NCBI RefSeq assembly: GCF_900188095.1
Contig: NZ_FZOT01000018.1
Location: 1-64,000, forward strand
Reading direction: 5' to 3'
DNA: 64,000 nucleotides
From: Noviherbaspirillum humi
GTDB lineage: Bacteria; Pseudomonadota; Gammaproteobacteria; Burkholderiales; Burkholderiaceae_D
Positions within the stretch are counted from its first letter, which is position 1; every line of letters starts with the position of its first letter. The notes below the pieces were generated by a model. It made no database searches and was not told where the DNA came from. It saw nothing but the letters and a program-made list of their open reading frames with translations. The translations under genes and the position numbers were made by a program. Below, one piece after another: positions 32,281 through 42,075 of the stretch.

Positions 32281-35200
32281 ATGCAACGCTGGCAATTCTG
32301 GATAGACCGCGGCGGCACCTTCACCGACATCGTCGCGCTGCGTCCGCAGGGCGACATCGTGACGCACAAGCTGCTCTCGGAAAACCCGGAACGGTATGCC
32401 GACGCCGCCATCGCCGGCATCCGCCACCTGCTCGACGTGAAGCCGCACGAGCCGATCCCGGTGGAGCGGATCGCGGCGGTGAAGATGGGCACCACGGTCG
32501 CCACCAATGCGCTGCTGGAACGCAAGGGCGAGCCGACGGTGCTGGCGATCACCCGCGGCTTCCGCGATGCGCTGCGCATTGCCTACCAGAACCGGCCGCG
32601 CCTGTTCGACCGGCGCATCGTGCTGCCGGAGCTGCTCTACCAGCGCGTCGTCGAGATCGAGGAACGCATCGGCGCGCAGGGCGACATCGTGCTGCCGCTG
32701 GACGAGGCGAAGGCGCGCGCGGATCTGGGCGAAGCCTTCGACGCCGGTTTCCGCTCCATCGCCATCGTCTTCATGCACGGCTACCGGCATTGCGTCCATG
32801 AAGCGGCGCTGGAGCGCATCGCCCGGGAGATCGGCTTTACCCAGGTGTCGGTATCGCACAAGATCAGCCCGCTGATGAAGCTGGTGTCGCGCGGCGACAC
32901 CACGGTGGTCGATGCCTATCTATCGCCCATCCTGCAGCGCTACGTGGCCCGGGTGGCGCGGGAACTGCCGGGCGTGAACCTGCAGTTCATGCAGTCCAGC
33001 GGCGGCCTGACGGACGCGCGCGCCTTCCAGGGCAAGGATGCCATCCTGTCCGGGCCGGCCGGCGGCATCGTCGGCATGGCGCGGGCAGGCGCAGCGGCCG
33101 GCTTCGGCCAGGTGATCGGCTTCGACATGGGCGGCACGTCCACCGACGTCTCCCACTACGCCGGCGAATTCGAGCGCGTGTTCGATACCCAGATCGCCGG
33201 CGTACGCATGCGCGCGCCGATGATGAGCATCCACACCGTCGCGGCGGGCGGCGGCTCCATCCTGCATTTCGACGGCGACCGCTACCGCGTCGGGCCGGAC
33301 AGCGCCGGCGCCGATCCGGGCCCGGCCAGCTACCGCCGCGGCGGACCGCTGACGGTGACCGATGCCAATGTCATGACCGGCAAGCTGCAGCCGGATTTCT
33401 TTCCGCATGTGTTCGGGCCGCAGGCCGACCAGCCGCTCGATGCGCAGGCGGCGGCAGCCGGCTTCGAACGACTGGCGGACGAGATAGGCCGCGCCACCGG
33501 CCGCCGCCCGGCGCCCGAGGAAGTGGCGGAAGGCTTCATCGATATCGCGGTCGGCAACATGGCCAATGCCATCAAGCAGATCTCGGTGCAGCGCGGCCAC
33601 GACGTCACCCGCTATGTGCTCGCCACCTTCGGCGGCGCCGGCGGCCAGCATGCCTGCCTGGTGGCGGATGCGCTGGGCATGACGCAGGTCTTCGCCCATC
33701 CGCTCGCCGGCGTGCTCTCGGCCTATGGCATGGGCCTCGCGGACCGCGCCGTGATGCGGGAAGCCGCCCTCGAACTCAGGCTGGAGGCGGCGTCGCTGCC
33801 GCCGCTGGCGCGCAGGCTGGACGAGCTTGCCGCCGAAGCGGGCGCCGAGCTGGCGCGGCAGGGCGTGGAAGCTTCGCGGCTGCGCCTCCTGCGCCGGGTG
33901 CATCTGCGCTACGACGGCACCGATACCGCCCTCATCGTGGCGCATGGCGCCGAGGACGAGATGCGCCTGGCTTTCGAATCCGCCTACCGCAGGCGCTTTT
34001 CCTTCCTCATGTCGCACAAGGCCCTGATCGTGGAAGCGGTGTCGGTGGAAGCCCTCGGGCCGTCGGACGCGCCGCCGGAAAAGCCGCCGGAGCGGCCGGC
34101 GCGTCCGCACGGCTTGCAGCCGGCACGGCGGGTGCGCCTCTATTCGCGCGGCCGCTGGCATGACGCCGCCTTGTACCGGCGCGAGGATACGCGGTCCGGC
34201 GACGCGATCGCGGGGCCGGCCATCATCGCCGAAGCCACCGCCACCACCATCGTCGAGCCGGGCTGGGAGGCGCGGGTGACGCAACGGGATCATCTGGTGC
34301 TGCAACGGGTCGTGCCGCGCGAACGGCGCCGCGCCATCGGCACCGAAGCCGACCCGGTGATGCTGGAAGTCTTCAACAACCTCTTCATGTCCATCGCCGA
34401 GCAGATGGGCATGCGCCTGCAGAACACGGCGCATTCGGTCAACATCAAGGAGCGGCTGGATTTCAGCTGCGCGCTCTTCGATGCCGGCGGCAACCTCATC
34501 GCCAACGCGCCGCACATGCCGGTGCATCTCGGCTCCATGGGCGAGAGCATCAAGACGGTGATGCAGGAAAACGCTGGCCGCATGCGGCCGGGCGATGTGT
34601 TCATGCTCAACGATCCCTACCACGGCGGCACCCATCTGCCGGACGTCACGGTGATCACGCCCGTGTTCGACGATGCCGGCGGCGAGATCCTGTTCTACGT
34701 CGGCTCGCGCGGCCACCATGCCGACATCGGCGGCACCACGCCCGGATCCATGCCGCCGGACTCGGTGCATATCGAGGAAGAGGGCGTGCTGATCGACAAC
34801 TTCAAGCTGGTGGAGGCCGGCCGCCTGCGCGAACGGGAAACCCGGGCGCTGCTGCAGGGCGCCCGCCATCCCGCGCGCAATCCGGACCAGAACCTCGCCG
34901 ACCTGCGCGCCCAGGTGGCGGCGAACCAGAAGGGCGTTGACGAATTGCGGCGCATGATCGAACACTTCGGCCTCGACGTTGTGCGGGCCTACATGGACCA
35001 CGTGCAGGACAACGCCGAAGCCTCGGTGCGGCGCGTCATCGGCGCGCTCAGGGACGGCGCCTTCGACTATCCGATGGACAACGGCGCCGTCATCCGGGTG
35101 AAGGTGACGGTGGACCAGGCGGCGCGCAGCGCGCGCATCGACTTCACCGGCACGTCGCCGCAGCAGACGAACAATTTCAATGCGCCGGCGGCGGTGTGCA

Positions 35201-35901
35201 TGGCGGCGGTGCTGTACGTGTTCCGCACGCTGGTGGACGAGGACATTCCGCTCAACGCCGGCTGTCTCAAGCCGCTGGAAGTCGTCATCCCCGAAGGCTC
35301 GATGCTCAACCCGCGCTATCCCGCTTCGGTGGTGTCGGGCAATGTCGAGACCTCCACCTGCATCACCAATGCGCTCTATGGGGCGCTGGGCGTGATGGCG
35401 GCCGCGCAGGGCACCATGAACAACTTCACCTTCGGCAATGAACGCCACCAGTATTACGAGACGATTGCCGGCGGCTCCGGCGCCGGCGAAGGCTTCGACG
35501 GCACCGACGTGGTCCAGACCAACATGACCAACTCCCGCCTCACCGATCCGGAAGTGCTGGAATTCCGCTTCCCGGTGCGTCTCGACAGCTATGAGATTCG
35601 GCCGGGCTCCGGCGGCAAGGGGCGCTGGCACGGCGGCAGCGGCGGCGTGCGCAAGGTGCGCTTCCTGGAGGCCATGACCGCATCCATCCTGTCCAACAAC
35701 CGGGTGCATGCGCCCTTCGGCATGGCCGGCGGAGAATGCGGCCAGCGCGGACGCAATTTCGTGATCCGCAGCGATGGCCGCGTGGAAGCGTTGCCGCATG
35801 TGGGCAAGACGCCGATGCAGCCGGGCGATGTGTTCGTGATCGAGACGCCGGGCGGCGGCGGTTATGGCGCGCCGGCCGACGGCGGCGCCGGACCGTCTTG
35901 A
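32281..35901 (+). CDS. 5-oxoprolinase / hydantoinase, fused A and B subunits
   Basis: A 1206-residue ATP-dependent amidohydrolase. Residues 1 to about 690 are the HyuA part, starting WIDRGGTFTDIVALRP with an actin/hexokinase-like ATP fold and continuing through GFDMGGTSTDVSHY. Residues about 692-1200 are the HyuB part (MLEVFNNLFMSIAEQMGMRLQNTA, then MLNDPYHGGTHLPDVT). The fused form matches eukaryotic-type 5-oxoprolinase (5-oxo-L-proline plus ATP to glutamate), and the length is right for it. Bacterial relatives may act on hydantoins, so the substrate is not certain. It is a single gene, convergent with the TPR-glycosyltransferase. Confidence 0.9.
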   Translation: MQRWQFWIDRGGTFTDIVALRPQGDIVTHKLLSENPERYADAAIAGIRHLLDVKPHEPIPVERIAAVKMGTTVATNALLERKGEPTVLAITRGFRDALRIAYQNRPRLFDRRIVLPELLYQRVVEIEERIGAQGDIVLPLDEAKARADLGEAFDAGFRSIAIVFMHGYRHCVHEAALERIAREIGFTQVSVSHKISPLMKLVSRGDTTVVDAYLSPILQRYVARVARELPGVNLQFMQSSGGLTDARAFQGKDAILSGPAGGIVGMARAGAAAGFGQVIGFDMGGTSTDVSHYAGEFERVFDTQIAGVRMRAPMMSIHTVAAGGGSILHFDGDRYRVGPDSAGADPGPASYRRGGPLTVTDANVMTGKLQPDFFPHVFGPQADQPLDAQAAAAGFERLADEIGRATGRRPAPEEVAEGFIDIAVGNMANAIKQISVQRGHDVTRYVLATFGGAGGQHACLVADALGMTQVFAHPLAGVLSAYGMGLADRAVMREAALELRLEAASLPPLARRLDELAAEAGAELARQGVEASRLRLLRRVHLRYDGTDTALIVAHGAEDEMRLAFESAYRRRFSFLMSHKALIVEAVSVEALGPSDAPPEKPPERPARPHGLQPARRVRLYSRGRWHDAALYRREDTRSGDAIAGPAIIAEATATTIVEPGWEARVTQRDHLVLQRVVPRERRRAIGTEADPVMLEVFNNLFMSIAEQMGMRLQNTAHSVNIKERLDFSCALFDAGGNLIANAPHMPVHLGSMGESIKTVMQENAGRMRPGDVFMLNDPYHGGTHLPDVTVITPVFDDAGGEILFYVGSRGHHADIGGTTPGSMPPDSVHIEEEGVLIDNFKLVEAGRLRERETRALLQGARHPARNPDQNLADLRAQVAANQKGVDELRRMIEHFGLDVVRAYMDHVQDNAEASVRRVIGALRDGAFDYPMDNGAVIRVKVTVDQAARSARIDFTGTSPQQTNNFNAPAAVCMAAVLYVFRTLVDEDIPLNAGCLKPLEVVIPEGSMLNPRYPASVVSGNVETSTCITNALYGALGVMAAAQGTMNNFTFGNERHQYYETIAGGSGAGEGFDGTDVVQTNMTNSRLTDPEVLEFRFPVRLDSYEIRPGSGGKGRWHGGSGGVRKVRFLEAMTASILSNNRVHAPFGMAGGECGQRGRNFVIRSDGRVEALPHVGKTPMQPGDVFVIETPGGGGYGAPADGGAGPS

Positions 35902-35908
35902 TGCAGCG

Positions 35909-35931
35909 GATGCCGCGCTGCAGGCGGCATC
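35909..35931. terminator. Hairpin between convergent genes, no T-tract
   Basis: An 8-bp inverted repeat, GATGCCGC (35909-35916) and GCGGCATC (35924-35931), with a 7-base loop. It occupies the 37-base gap between the oxoprolinase stop and the stop of the TPR-glycosyltransferase gene. The lack of a T-run makes termination uncertain. Confidence 0.4.
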
Positions 35932-35938
35932 GCGGCGG

Positions 35939-37645
35939 TCATTGCGCGGGCAGGGGCAGTCCGTGCATGTCCTGGCGCGTAGTGGACAGGGCAAGCAGCT
36001 GTGCCCTGACTTCCGCCACCACGCCCTTCCAGTTCCCGGCTTCGGTCTGGCGCACGAGCCGCGTGCGCGGATACCACGGCGAATCCTGCCGCTTCAGCAT
36101 CCAGCGCCAGTCCGGCAGGCGCGGCAGCATCAGTATCACCGGGCGGCCGAGCGCGCCGGCCAGATGCGCCACTGCGGTATCGACGGTCACCACCACGTCG
36201 AGGTGCATCAGCATGGCGGCGGTATCGTAGAAGTCGCGTATCTTCGCTGCCAGGTCCACCACCGGCGCGCCGAATTGGAGCTGCCGTTGCGCCGGGCCGA
36301 CCTGGAGGGAAAAAAAGCGCGCCTCCGGTAGATTGAACAGCGGCGCCAGCGTCGCCAGATCCATGGAGCGCTCGCCGTCGCGGCGATGGCCAGGCGACCC
36401 GGCCCAGGCCAGACCGACCTTCAGTACGGGCTGGCCGGCGAACAGCGATGCCGCATGATCGACCGCCGCGGGCTCGACGCCGAGATAGTTGCAGCCGGCG
36501 GGCAGGTCCGCGTGATCGATGCCGAGCAGATGCGGCAGGCTCATCAGCGAGCAATGCATGTCGAACTCCGGACTGCCGTAGACCTGGCTCGGGTCGCGCA
36601 TGCGCGGGATGACTTCGACCGCTGGCATGTCGCGGAAGGTGTAGCGGATCAGCCAGAACAGCTCATTCTGCACCTCGAACCAGACGCGCGCGCCGGCTTC
36701 GGCCAGGCGCGGCAGCAGGCGGCAAAACTGGATGGTGTCGCCCAGTCCCTGCTCGGCATACACCAGCAGGCGCCGGCCGCGCAGTTCGCCGCCCTCGAAG
36801 CGCGGCTGGGGCAGCATCCGGTTGGGGAAGTCGAAGTCCTTCCAGGTCCAGCGCAGCTCGTAATTGGCCCAGCCCCGCTTCAGTTCGCCCAGCAGCAGCT
36901 GGGTCACCGCGAGGTTCCAGCGCGGCAGGCCGTGCTGCGGCGACAGGTCGGCCGCGCGCTGGTACAGCGGTTCGGATTCGGCGAAATAACCCAGGCATTG
37001 CAGGCAGTTGGCGAAATTGTTCAGCACCTGGGCCGCCTGTCCCGGAAAGGGCAGGGCGTCGAACGCCAGGGCCGCCGGCGACGGCAGGTCCAGCTCGCCC
37101 AGCGCGGCCTCGAGCACCCCCATGACCTGTGCGATGCCCTCGTCGCGGCGGGCATAGTGTTCCATCAGCGGCAGCAGGCAGGCGATGCCGTCCCGGTACT
37201 TGCCCATGCCTTCCCAGGCCTGGGCCAGGTTGATGATGGCCGGAACATGGCGCGGATGGCTGGCCAGCAGCTCCCGCAGCAGGTGCTGCGCCTCCGGGTA
37301 GAGCCGCTGCTGCAGCAGGACATCGGAAAACCGGACCATGAAGTCGAGCGCCCGGGATGCCGGCAGGCAGGCGAGGGTGGAACGCAAACTGGCGCAGTAC
37401 TCCGGCTTCGGGCCGCCATCCCGAATCGCCTGCAGCAGCAGGTTGGCCGCCTCGTCATGCCGGTTGCGCTGGCTGCGCGCCACGCCGAGCAGGAAATGCG
37501 CGTCCGGGCGGCAGGCAGGGTCGTTCAGCAGGGATTGGTAGATCGCTTCCGCGCTGTCGAGCTGGCCGGCGCCATGCAATCCGCGCGCCTTTTCCAATGC
37601 CTTGCGGCCGGGTTCCATACCCGGGTGTGTTGGTTCGAACATCAT
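35939..37645 (-). CDS. TPR protein with GT9-like glycosyltransferase domain
   Basis: A 568-residue protein. The N-terminal half (about residues 10-290) consists of tetratricopeptide-like repeats (for example LNNFANCLQCLGYFAESEPLYQRAADLSP). The C-terminal half resembles heptosyltransferase/GT9-type domains attached to TPRs (GRRLLVYAEQGLGDTIQFCRLLP, then VVVTVDTAVAHLAGALGRPV). Such proteins are associated with protein or flagellar glycosylation in beta- and alphaproteobacteria, but the acceptor is unknown. AAGGGG precedes ATG 37645. Confidence 0.82.
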   Translation of the reverse strand: MMFEPTHPGMEPGRKALEKARGLHGAGQLDSAEAIYQSLLNDPACRPDAHFLLGVARSQRNRHDEAANLLLQAIRDGGPKPEYCASLRSTLACLPASRALDFMVRFSDVLLQQRLYPEAQHLLRELLASHPRHVPAIINLAQAWEGMGKYRDGIACLLPLMEHYARRDEGIAQVMGVLEAALGELDLPSPAALAFDALPFPGQAAQVLNNFANCLQCLGYFAESEPLYQRAADLSPQHGLPRWNLAVTQLLLGELKRGWANYELRWTWKDFDFPNRMLPQPRFEGGELRGRRLLVYAEQGLGDTIQFCRLLPRLAEAGARVWFEVQNELFWLIRYTFRDMPAVEVIPRMRDPSQVYGSPEFDMHCSLMSLPHLLGIDHADLPAGCNYLGVEPAAVDHAASLFAGQPVLKVGLAWAGSPGHRRDGERSMDLATLAPLFNLPEARFFSLQVGPAQRQLQFGAPVVDLAAKIRDFYDTAAMLMHLDVVVTVDTAVAHLAGALGRPVILMLPRLPDWRWMLKRQDSPWYPRTRLVRQTEAGNWKGVVAEVRAQLLALSTTRQDMHGLPLPAQ

Positions 37646-37879
37646 GGGTCTTGCCCCTTTGCGTCGATTCGCGGTCAATTCTAGTCAAGCAACCGGTTCT
37701 TTCGCATCTCATCTTTGTGGTAAATGCGAGGCGGAAGCGCGATTTTTTCTCCGGAAACGAAGCAACCGCGACATCGAGGACATGGAAATATCGCCGCAGG
37801 GCCGAAAACGCTGATTAGGCGTCAAGATAGGGAAGTGCGCGGGGAGGGGGATTGGCGCCGCACACGGGCGGCACGGCTT

Positions 37880-38785
37880 TCAATCGGTATGCATGGGCGT
37901 CGGCTCGGACGATTCCCCCGCCAGCTCATGCCCGAGCCGCTCATACTCGGAGATGACCTGGGCGCCGAACAGCAGCAGGATGGCGCCGAGCTCCAGGCTG
38001 AGCAGCACAATGATGGCGGTGGTCAGGGAACCGTACACCACGTTCACCTGGGACAGCGTCGCCAGATACCAGATCAGCACATGGCGGGTGATTTCCCACA
38101 GCAGCGCGGCGGTGACGCCGCCCACCAGCGCATGGCGCAGCCGCAGCCGGCCGACCGGCATGACCAGATAGACCGAGGTCAGCACGAAAATTTCACCCGC
38201 CACGCCGAGGCCGTAGAGCAGCACGCCCGAGATGCCGCCGAGCGACCATTCGCGTCCGAGGAAATGAATGCTTTCCTGGCCCAGGGCCTGCAGGCTGCCG
38301 GATACCAGGGTCACGACCAGCAGGCCGATGCCAAGCGACAAGATGTAGCAATACGGGAGCACCGCCGACACCAGGAAATGCCGGCGCCTGATCGCCACGC
38401 GGTGGAAGAAGATCACCGACATCGCGTTTTCCAGCACGGTGAAGGCCAGCGAACTGAAGAACAGCATCGTGGCCAGCAGCACCCAGCCGACCACTTCGCG
38501 GTGGGCGAGGAAATTGGCCAGCTCGGTGATGATGGCGCGCGACTGGCTGGGCAGTAGCCACTCGAGGTAGCGGCCGAGCGCTTCCAGCAGCTCGGCCGGA
38601 TCGACCACGTGCGACAGCGTGATCATGATCAGGATCAGCAGCGGCACGATCGACAGGAGCGCGTAGTACGCCACTGCGCCGGCCAGCAGCAACCCCTGGT
38701 TGGCGCGGAAAGCCTTGGACACGCGCAGCGTGAAGATGAGCGGGTGGCTCAGCATCTGCCGCGTTTCGGGAGCGACCATGCGCAT
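37880..38785 (-). CDS. YihY/BrkB-family membrane protein (second copy)
   Basis: A 301-residue YihY-domain protein with about six transmembrane helices, beginning with the conserved FRANQGLLLAGAVAYYALLSIVPLLILI. Later landmarks are SSLAFTVLENAMSVIF and VVYGSLTTAIIVLLSLELGAILLLFGA. Unlike the 14459-15661 protein it lacks a long variable N-terminus. ATGs at 38785 and 38779 are both possible, and neither has a clear ribosome-binding site. It lies 134 bases downstream of folE on the same strand. Function uncertain for the whole family. Confidence 0.87.
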   Translation of the reverse strand: MRMVAPETRQMLSHPLIFTLRVSKAFRANQGLLLAGAVAYYALLSIVPLLILIMITLSHVVDPAELLEALGRYLEWLLPSQSRAIITELANFLAHREVVGWVLLATMLFFSSLAFTVLENAMSVIFFHRVAIRRRHFLVSAVLPYCYILSLGIGLLVVTLVSGSLQALGQESIHFLGREWSLGGISGVLLYGLGVAGEIFVLTSVYLVMPVGRLRLRHALVGGVTAALLWEITRHVLIWYLATLSQVNVVYGSLTTAIIVLLSLELGAILLLFGAQVISEYERLGHELAGESSEPTPMHTD

Positions 38786-38919
38786 GGACGATGAATGGAT
38801 GGAGCAGTCGAACTGGCAGTGTAGCCAGTCCGGAAGCCTGCCGGGATGACGCAAAGCATAGAGCCTTGCTCCCGGCGGCGGGTCGGCGGCCGGGCCTGGT
38901 CGGAACCGGTAAGACCCGG

Positions 38920-39495
38920 TCAGACTTTTTCGCGCTCCCGGGCCAGCGCCAGGAATTCGGCGCGCAGCGCCGGGTTGGTGCGCATCTCGCCGAGGATGGC
39001 GGAGGTGACGGTTTCCTCGCCGGGCGTGCGGATGCCGCGGCTTTCCATGCACAAATGACGGCAGCGGATCACCACGCCGACCGCCAGCGGTTCGACATGG
39101 GTCATCAGCGCCTCGGCGATCTGGATGGTCAGGCGCTCCTGCACCTGCAGGCGCTTGGAGAAGCAATCCACCAGCCGGGTGAGCTTCGACAGTCCGACGA
39201 TCTTGCCGCGCGGCGTGTAGCCGACGGTGGCGAAGCCGAAGAACGGCGCGAGATGATGCTCGCAGTGGCTGTAGACCGGAATGCCGCGCACCACGATCAG
39301 TTCGTTGTATTGCTCGGCGCCATCCTCGAATACCTTGAGTATTTCCGCAGGGTCCTGTTCATAGCCGGAAGCCCAATGGGTCCAGGCCTTGGCGACGCGC
39401 TGCGGGGTTTCCACCAGGCCGGGCCGGTCAGGGTCTTCGCCCAGGCTTTCCAGAAACCGGCGCCAATCTTCATCGGAGAACTGCTTCACTTCCAT
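38920..39495 (-). CDS. folE: GTP cyclohydrolase I
   Basis: A 191-residue FolE converting GTP to 7,8-dihydroneopterin triphosphate for tetrahydrofolate or queuosine. Zinc ligands are Cys78 and His81 (SHCEHHLAPF) and Cys149 (CRHLCMESRG). The length is slightly short of E. coli FolE at the N-terminus but complete across the fold. It is upstream of a YihY gene on the same strand and divergent from cynS. With ribA at 19123, the window has both GTP ring-opening enzymes. Confidence 0.95.
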   Translation of the reverse strand: MEVKQFSDEDWRRFLESLGEDPDRPGLVETPQRVAKAWTHWASGYEQDPAEILKVFEDGAEQYNELIVVRGIPVYSHCEHHLAPFFGFATVGYTPRGKIVGLSKLTRLVDCFSKRLQVQERLTIQIAEALMTHVEPLAVGVVIRCRHLCMESRGIRTPGEETVTSAILGEMRTNPALRAEFLALAREREKV

Positions 39496-39787
39496 TGTGG
39501 AGATCTTTCCTTGTCAAAACGGTAAGGTCATCGGGCCGCTTCCAGCGAACGGGAGGGGTTTCCGATTGCTGGGCTGAAGCATAGACGAAAGCTCGACGGT
39601 GCGCACACCGCAACCCCCTGCACGTCTTTCTTCCGGGGTAGACCGGTTTGCCTCCAAACAGTGCCTAGGCTCGACCGCATTGCCGTGTTTTTGCACCCAA
39701 ATGAGCCATTGAGCGGGCCGAAAAGCGCAAAACCGCCGGATTTTTCACATTGTTGCGCAGGCACAAGCCTTGCGAATGCGGAGCACC

Positions 39788-39810
39788 GCCGCCACAGCCG
39801 GCGGCTTTTT
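39788..39810 (+). terminator. Terminator-like hairpin in the cynS leader
   Basis: GCCGCC (39788-39793) pairs with GGCGGC (39800-39805) around a 6-base loop and is followed directly by TTTTT (39806-39810). This is the form of a plus-strand intrinsic terminator. It lies only 25 bases before the cynS ATG, and no plus-strand gene precedes it, so it may be a leader attenuator for cynS. Confidence 0.6.
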
Positions 39811-39834
39811 CAACTCCAAAGCAAAGGATGGAAC

Positions 39835-40278
39835 ATGGATCGCAACGACGTGACCAGGAAGATCATCGCCGCAAAGGTGCGGAACCGGATGCGCTGGGCC
39901 GACATCGCCGAGAAGATAGGCGAGAGCAAGGAGTGGACGACCGCCGCCATGCTCGGCCAGATGACTTTGACCCTGAAGCAAGCCGAGGTGGCGCGCGAAT
40001 TGTTCGGCCTCACCGACGAGGAAACCGCCTGGCTGCAGATCGTGCCCTACAAGGGTTCCCTGCCCACTGCCGTACCGACCGACCCGCTGATCTACCGCTG
40101 GTACGAGATCGTCAACGTCTACGGCACCACCATCAAGGAGCTGATCCATGAGGAGTTCGGCGACGGCATCATGAGCGCCATCGACTTTTCCATGGATATC
40201 CAGCGCGAACCGGATCCCAAGGGCGACCGGGTCAACGTGGTTTTGAGCGGCAAATTCCTGCCGTACAAGACGTATTGA
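39835..40278 (+). CDS. cynS: Cyanate hydratase (cyanase)
   Basis: A 147-residue cyanase: cyanate plus bicarbonate gives ammonia and carbon dioxide via carbamate. The N-terminus is a helix-turn-helix-like helical domain. The C-terminus carries the catalytic residues Arg88, Glu91 (IYRWYEIVNVYG) and Ser114 (GIMSAIDF), equivalent to E. coli Arg96, Glu99 and Ser122 at a constant offset. AAAGGATGG precedes ATG 39835. Neither the CynR regulator nor a CynT carbonic anhydrase is adjacent. Confidence 0.95.
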   Translation: MDRNDVTRKIIAAKVRNRMRWADIAEKIGESKEWTTAAMLGQMTLTLKQAEVARELFGLTDEETAWLQIVPYKGSLPTAVPTDPLIYRWYEIVNVYGTTIKELIHEEFGDGIMSAIDFSMDIQREPDPKGDRVNVVLSGKFLPYKTY

Positions 40279-40292
40279 TCTCAACCCTGGCT

Positions 40293-40325
40293 TGAAAAAG
40301 TTCGGCCGCCGATCTCGGCGGCCGA
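40293..40325 (-). terminator. Rho-independent terminator after the subtilase gene
   Basis: A 9-bp stem pairs TCGGCCGCC (40302-40310) with GGCGGCCGA (40317-40325) around a 6-base loop. On the minus strand it is followed by ACTTTTTC. It lies 7 bases past the stop of the minus-strand protease gene, and the convergent cynS may also use it. Confidence 0.8.
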
Positions 40326-40331
40326 TGCCAC

Positions 40332-41552
40332 TCAGAACGCGTTGACCTGCAGCACCTGGATGGCACGGCCATCCTTGCTGGCCGTGCCAGGCGTCATCGA
40401 AAAGCTCCTGAGCGCCGATTCCACCTGCGCCGGCGTGGCGGACGGATTGCGTGACAGGTAGAGCGCGGCGGCGCCGGCCACATGCGGCGATGCCATCGAC
40501 GTGCCCGACATGGTGGCGGTGCCGCCGCCGGCACGGGTCGAGACGATGTTCACGCCGGGCGCCCAGATGTTGACGCACTGGCCGTAGTTGCTGAACGAGG
40601 CTTCCTTGCCGTACGTGTCGGTTGCGGCGGTGGTGATGATGCCGTTGTCGAGGCCGTTGGCGTTGTAGCCGGCGCGCGCGGGCGAGCTGTTGCAGGCATC
40701 GACGCCGCTGTTGCCGGCGGCAAGGGCGATGGTGACTTGGGCACCCACCGAACGCCGCAGCGCATCGTCCAGCGTCTGGCTCACGCCGCCGCCGAGGCTC
40801 ATGTTGGCTACCGCCGGCTTGACGGCATTGGCCGTGACCCAGTCGATTCCCTTGATGACCGTCGAGGTCGTGCCGCTGCCGTTGCAATCCAACACCTTCA
40901 CGCCGATGAGGCGGACGCCCGGCGCCACGCCGACGACGTCGACCGCATTGTCGGCCGCGCCGATGGTGCCGGCCACATGCGTGCCGTGGCCGTTGCAGTC
41001 GGTGTTGCTGCCACCGGCGAAGTTGACGTGTTTGACCAGGTTCAGGTCCTGGTGGGTGGCGATGCCGCTGTCGACGACGTAGACGTTGACGCCGGCGACG
41101 CTGCCGCTGCCGTTACCTGCCAGGGTCGAGCTGACATCGGCTTCCACCCGGTCGACGCCCCAGGGCAGGCTCTGCACATCGGCGGTCACCGGCAGGTCGG
41201 CTTCGATGTAAGCAACGGTCGGCTCTGCCTTCAACGCTTCGATCTGCTCAGTGCTCAGGTCGGCGGCGAAGCCTTTCACCGCATGGCTGAAGACATGTTT
41301 CGACTTGAACCGGTGCAGGTTCTCCAGGCGCTGGGCGGCCCCCATCACGCCGCGGTCCAGATAATCCCATGCCGCGGCATGGGCGATGGCGCGCTCATCC
41401 GGATGGGCATTGCCCTTGAACTGGTGAAAGGGCGTGGCTTCCTGGAACACCACGATGACCGGCGTCGTCTTGCCGGGCGCGTTGGCGAAGGACGGAAGGG
41501 AAGCGGCGCAGGCGAGCAGGCCGAGGGCGATGTTTGAAAGGCGATTTGTCAT
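40332..41552 (-). CDS. Secreted subtilisin-like serine protease (S8, proteinase K type)
   Basis: A 406-residue secreted protease. The signal peptide is residues 1-24 (ending SLPSFA or SFANA). An inhibitor I9-type propeptide spans about 30-120 (ending EPTVAYIEAD). The catalytic domain has Asp161 (VVDSGI), His189 (GHGTHVAG), Asn281 (AAGNSG) and Ser352 (GTSMASPH). The domain ends shortly after, with no C-terminal extension. It is probably released by autoprocessing and active in the periplasm or outside the cell. An intrinsic terminator follows the gene. Confidence 0.93.
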   Translation of the reverse strand: MTNRLSNIALGLLACAASLPSFANAPGKTTPVIVVFQEATPFHQFKGNAHPDERAIAHAAAWDYLDRGVMGAAQRLENLHRFKSKHVFSHAVKGFAADLSTEQIEALKAEPTVAYIEADLPVTADVQSLPWGVDRVEADVSSTLAGNGSGSVAGVNVYVVDSGIATHQDLNLVKHVNFAGGSNTDCNGHGTHVAGTIGAADNAVDVVGVAPGVRLIGVKVLDCNGSGTTSTVIKGIDWVTANAVKPAVANMSLGGGVSQTLDDALRRSVGAQVTIALAAGNSGVDACNSSPARAGYNANGLDNGIITTAATDTYGKEASFSNYGQCVNIWAPGVNIVSTRAGGGTATMSGTSMASPHVAGAAALYLSRNPSATPAQVESALRSFSMTPGTASKDGRAIQVLQVNAF

Positions 41553-42075
41553 GAGGGCAGCTGCGTGATTGGGTCAAGGGCACTGGCAGGTCGGTTTGCC
41601 AGAACGGGCAGCATGGAAAGCCCTGATGCATCGCCTGCGCTTGCAGGCAACGCAACGGCATTCACCGTCGAAGAACGGATGCCGCGGTCATCATGTGTTT
41701 CAGGCAATGTCCCGAGTGGGCGGGGCGGTGCGATGGCATCCATGTGCGCTGCGCAAATATTGCCACATGGAAATAGCAGTAGGAGCGATTTTTGTTACCA
41801 GTCGTAATGACGCTGGTTCATACCAAACGATGCCATGGTGTATCTGCAAACATCGCTGGCGCGCTGCCAGAGCTGGAAGCCGGCCGGGCGCCGGCGGGTG
41901 CCGCCAATGACCGCGAAAGGGGATGGGGGAGGAGCCGATCGGCGCAGTGCGCGGAATGCAGTCCGGACTGCGCCGGCTTGAGGGGAGCGAAGGGAAGGTC
42001 GGAGCGGGCCGGCGTCCTGGCTATGGAAATGGATGGCGCTATGCCAGCCCGGCAGGCCCGGGCATGCCGGGTCGT
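41553..42075. other. Intergenic, about 520 bases; no supported gene
   Basis: This is the upstream region of the protease gene and the downstream region of the cupin gene. Frames of about 100-120 residues on both strands overlap each other, are Arg/Ala-rich and have no ribosome-binding sites, so I treat them as chance frames. No repeat or RNA fold was recognised. Confidence 0.4.
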
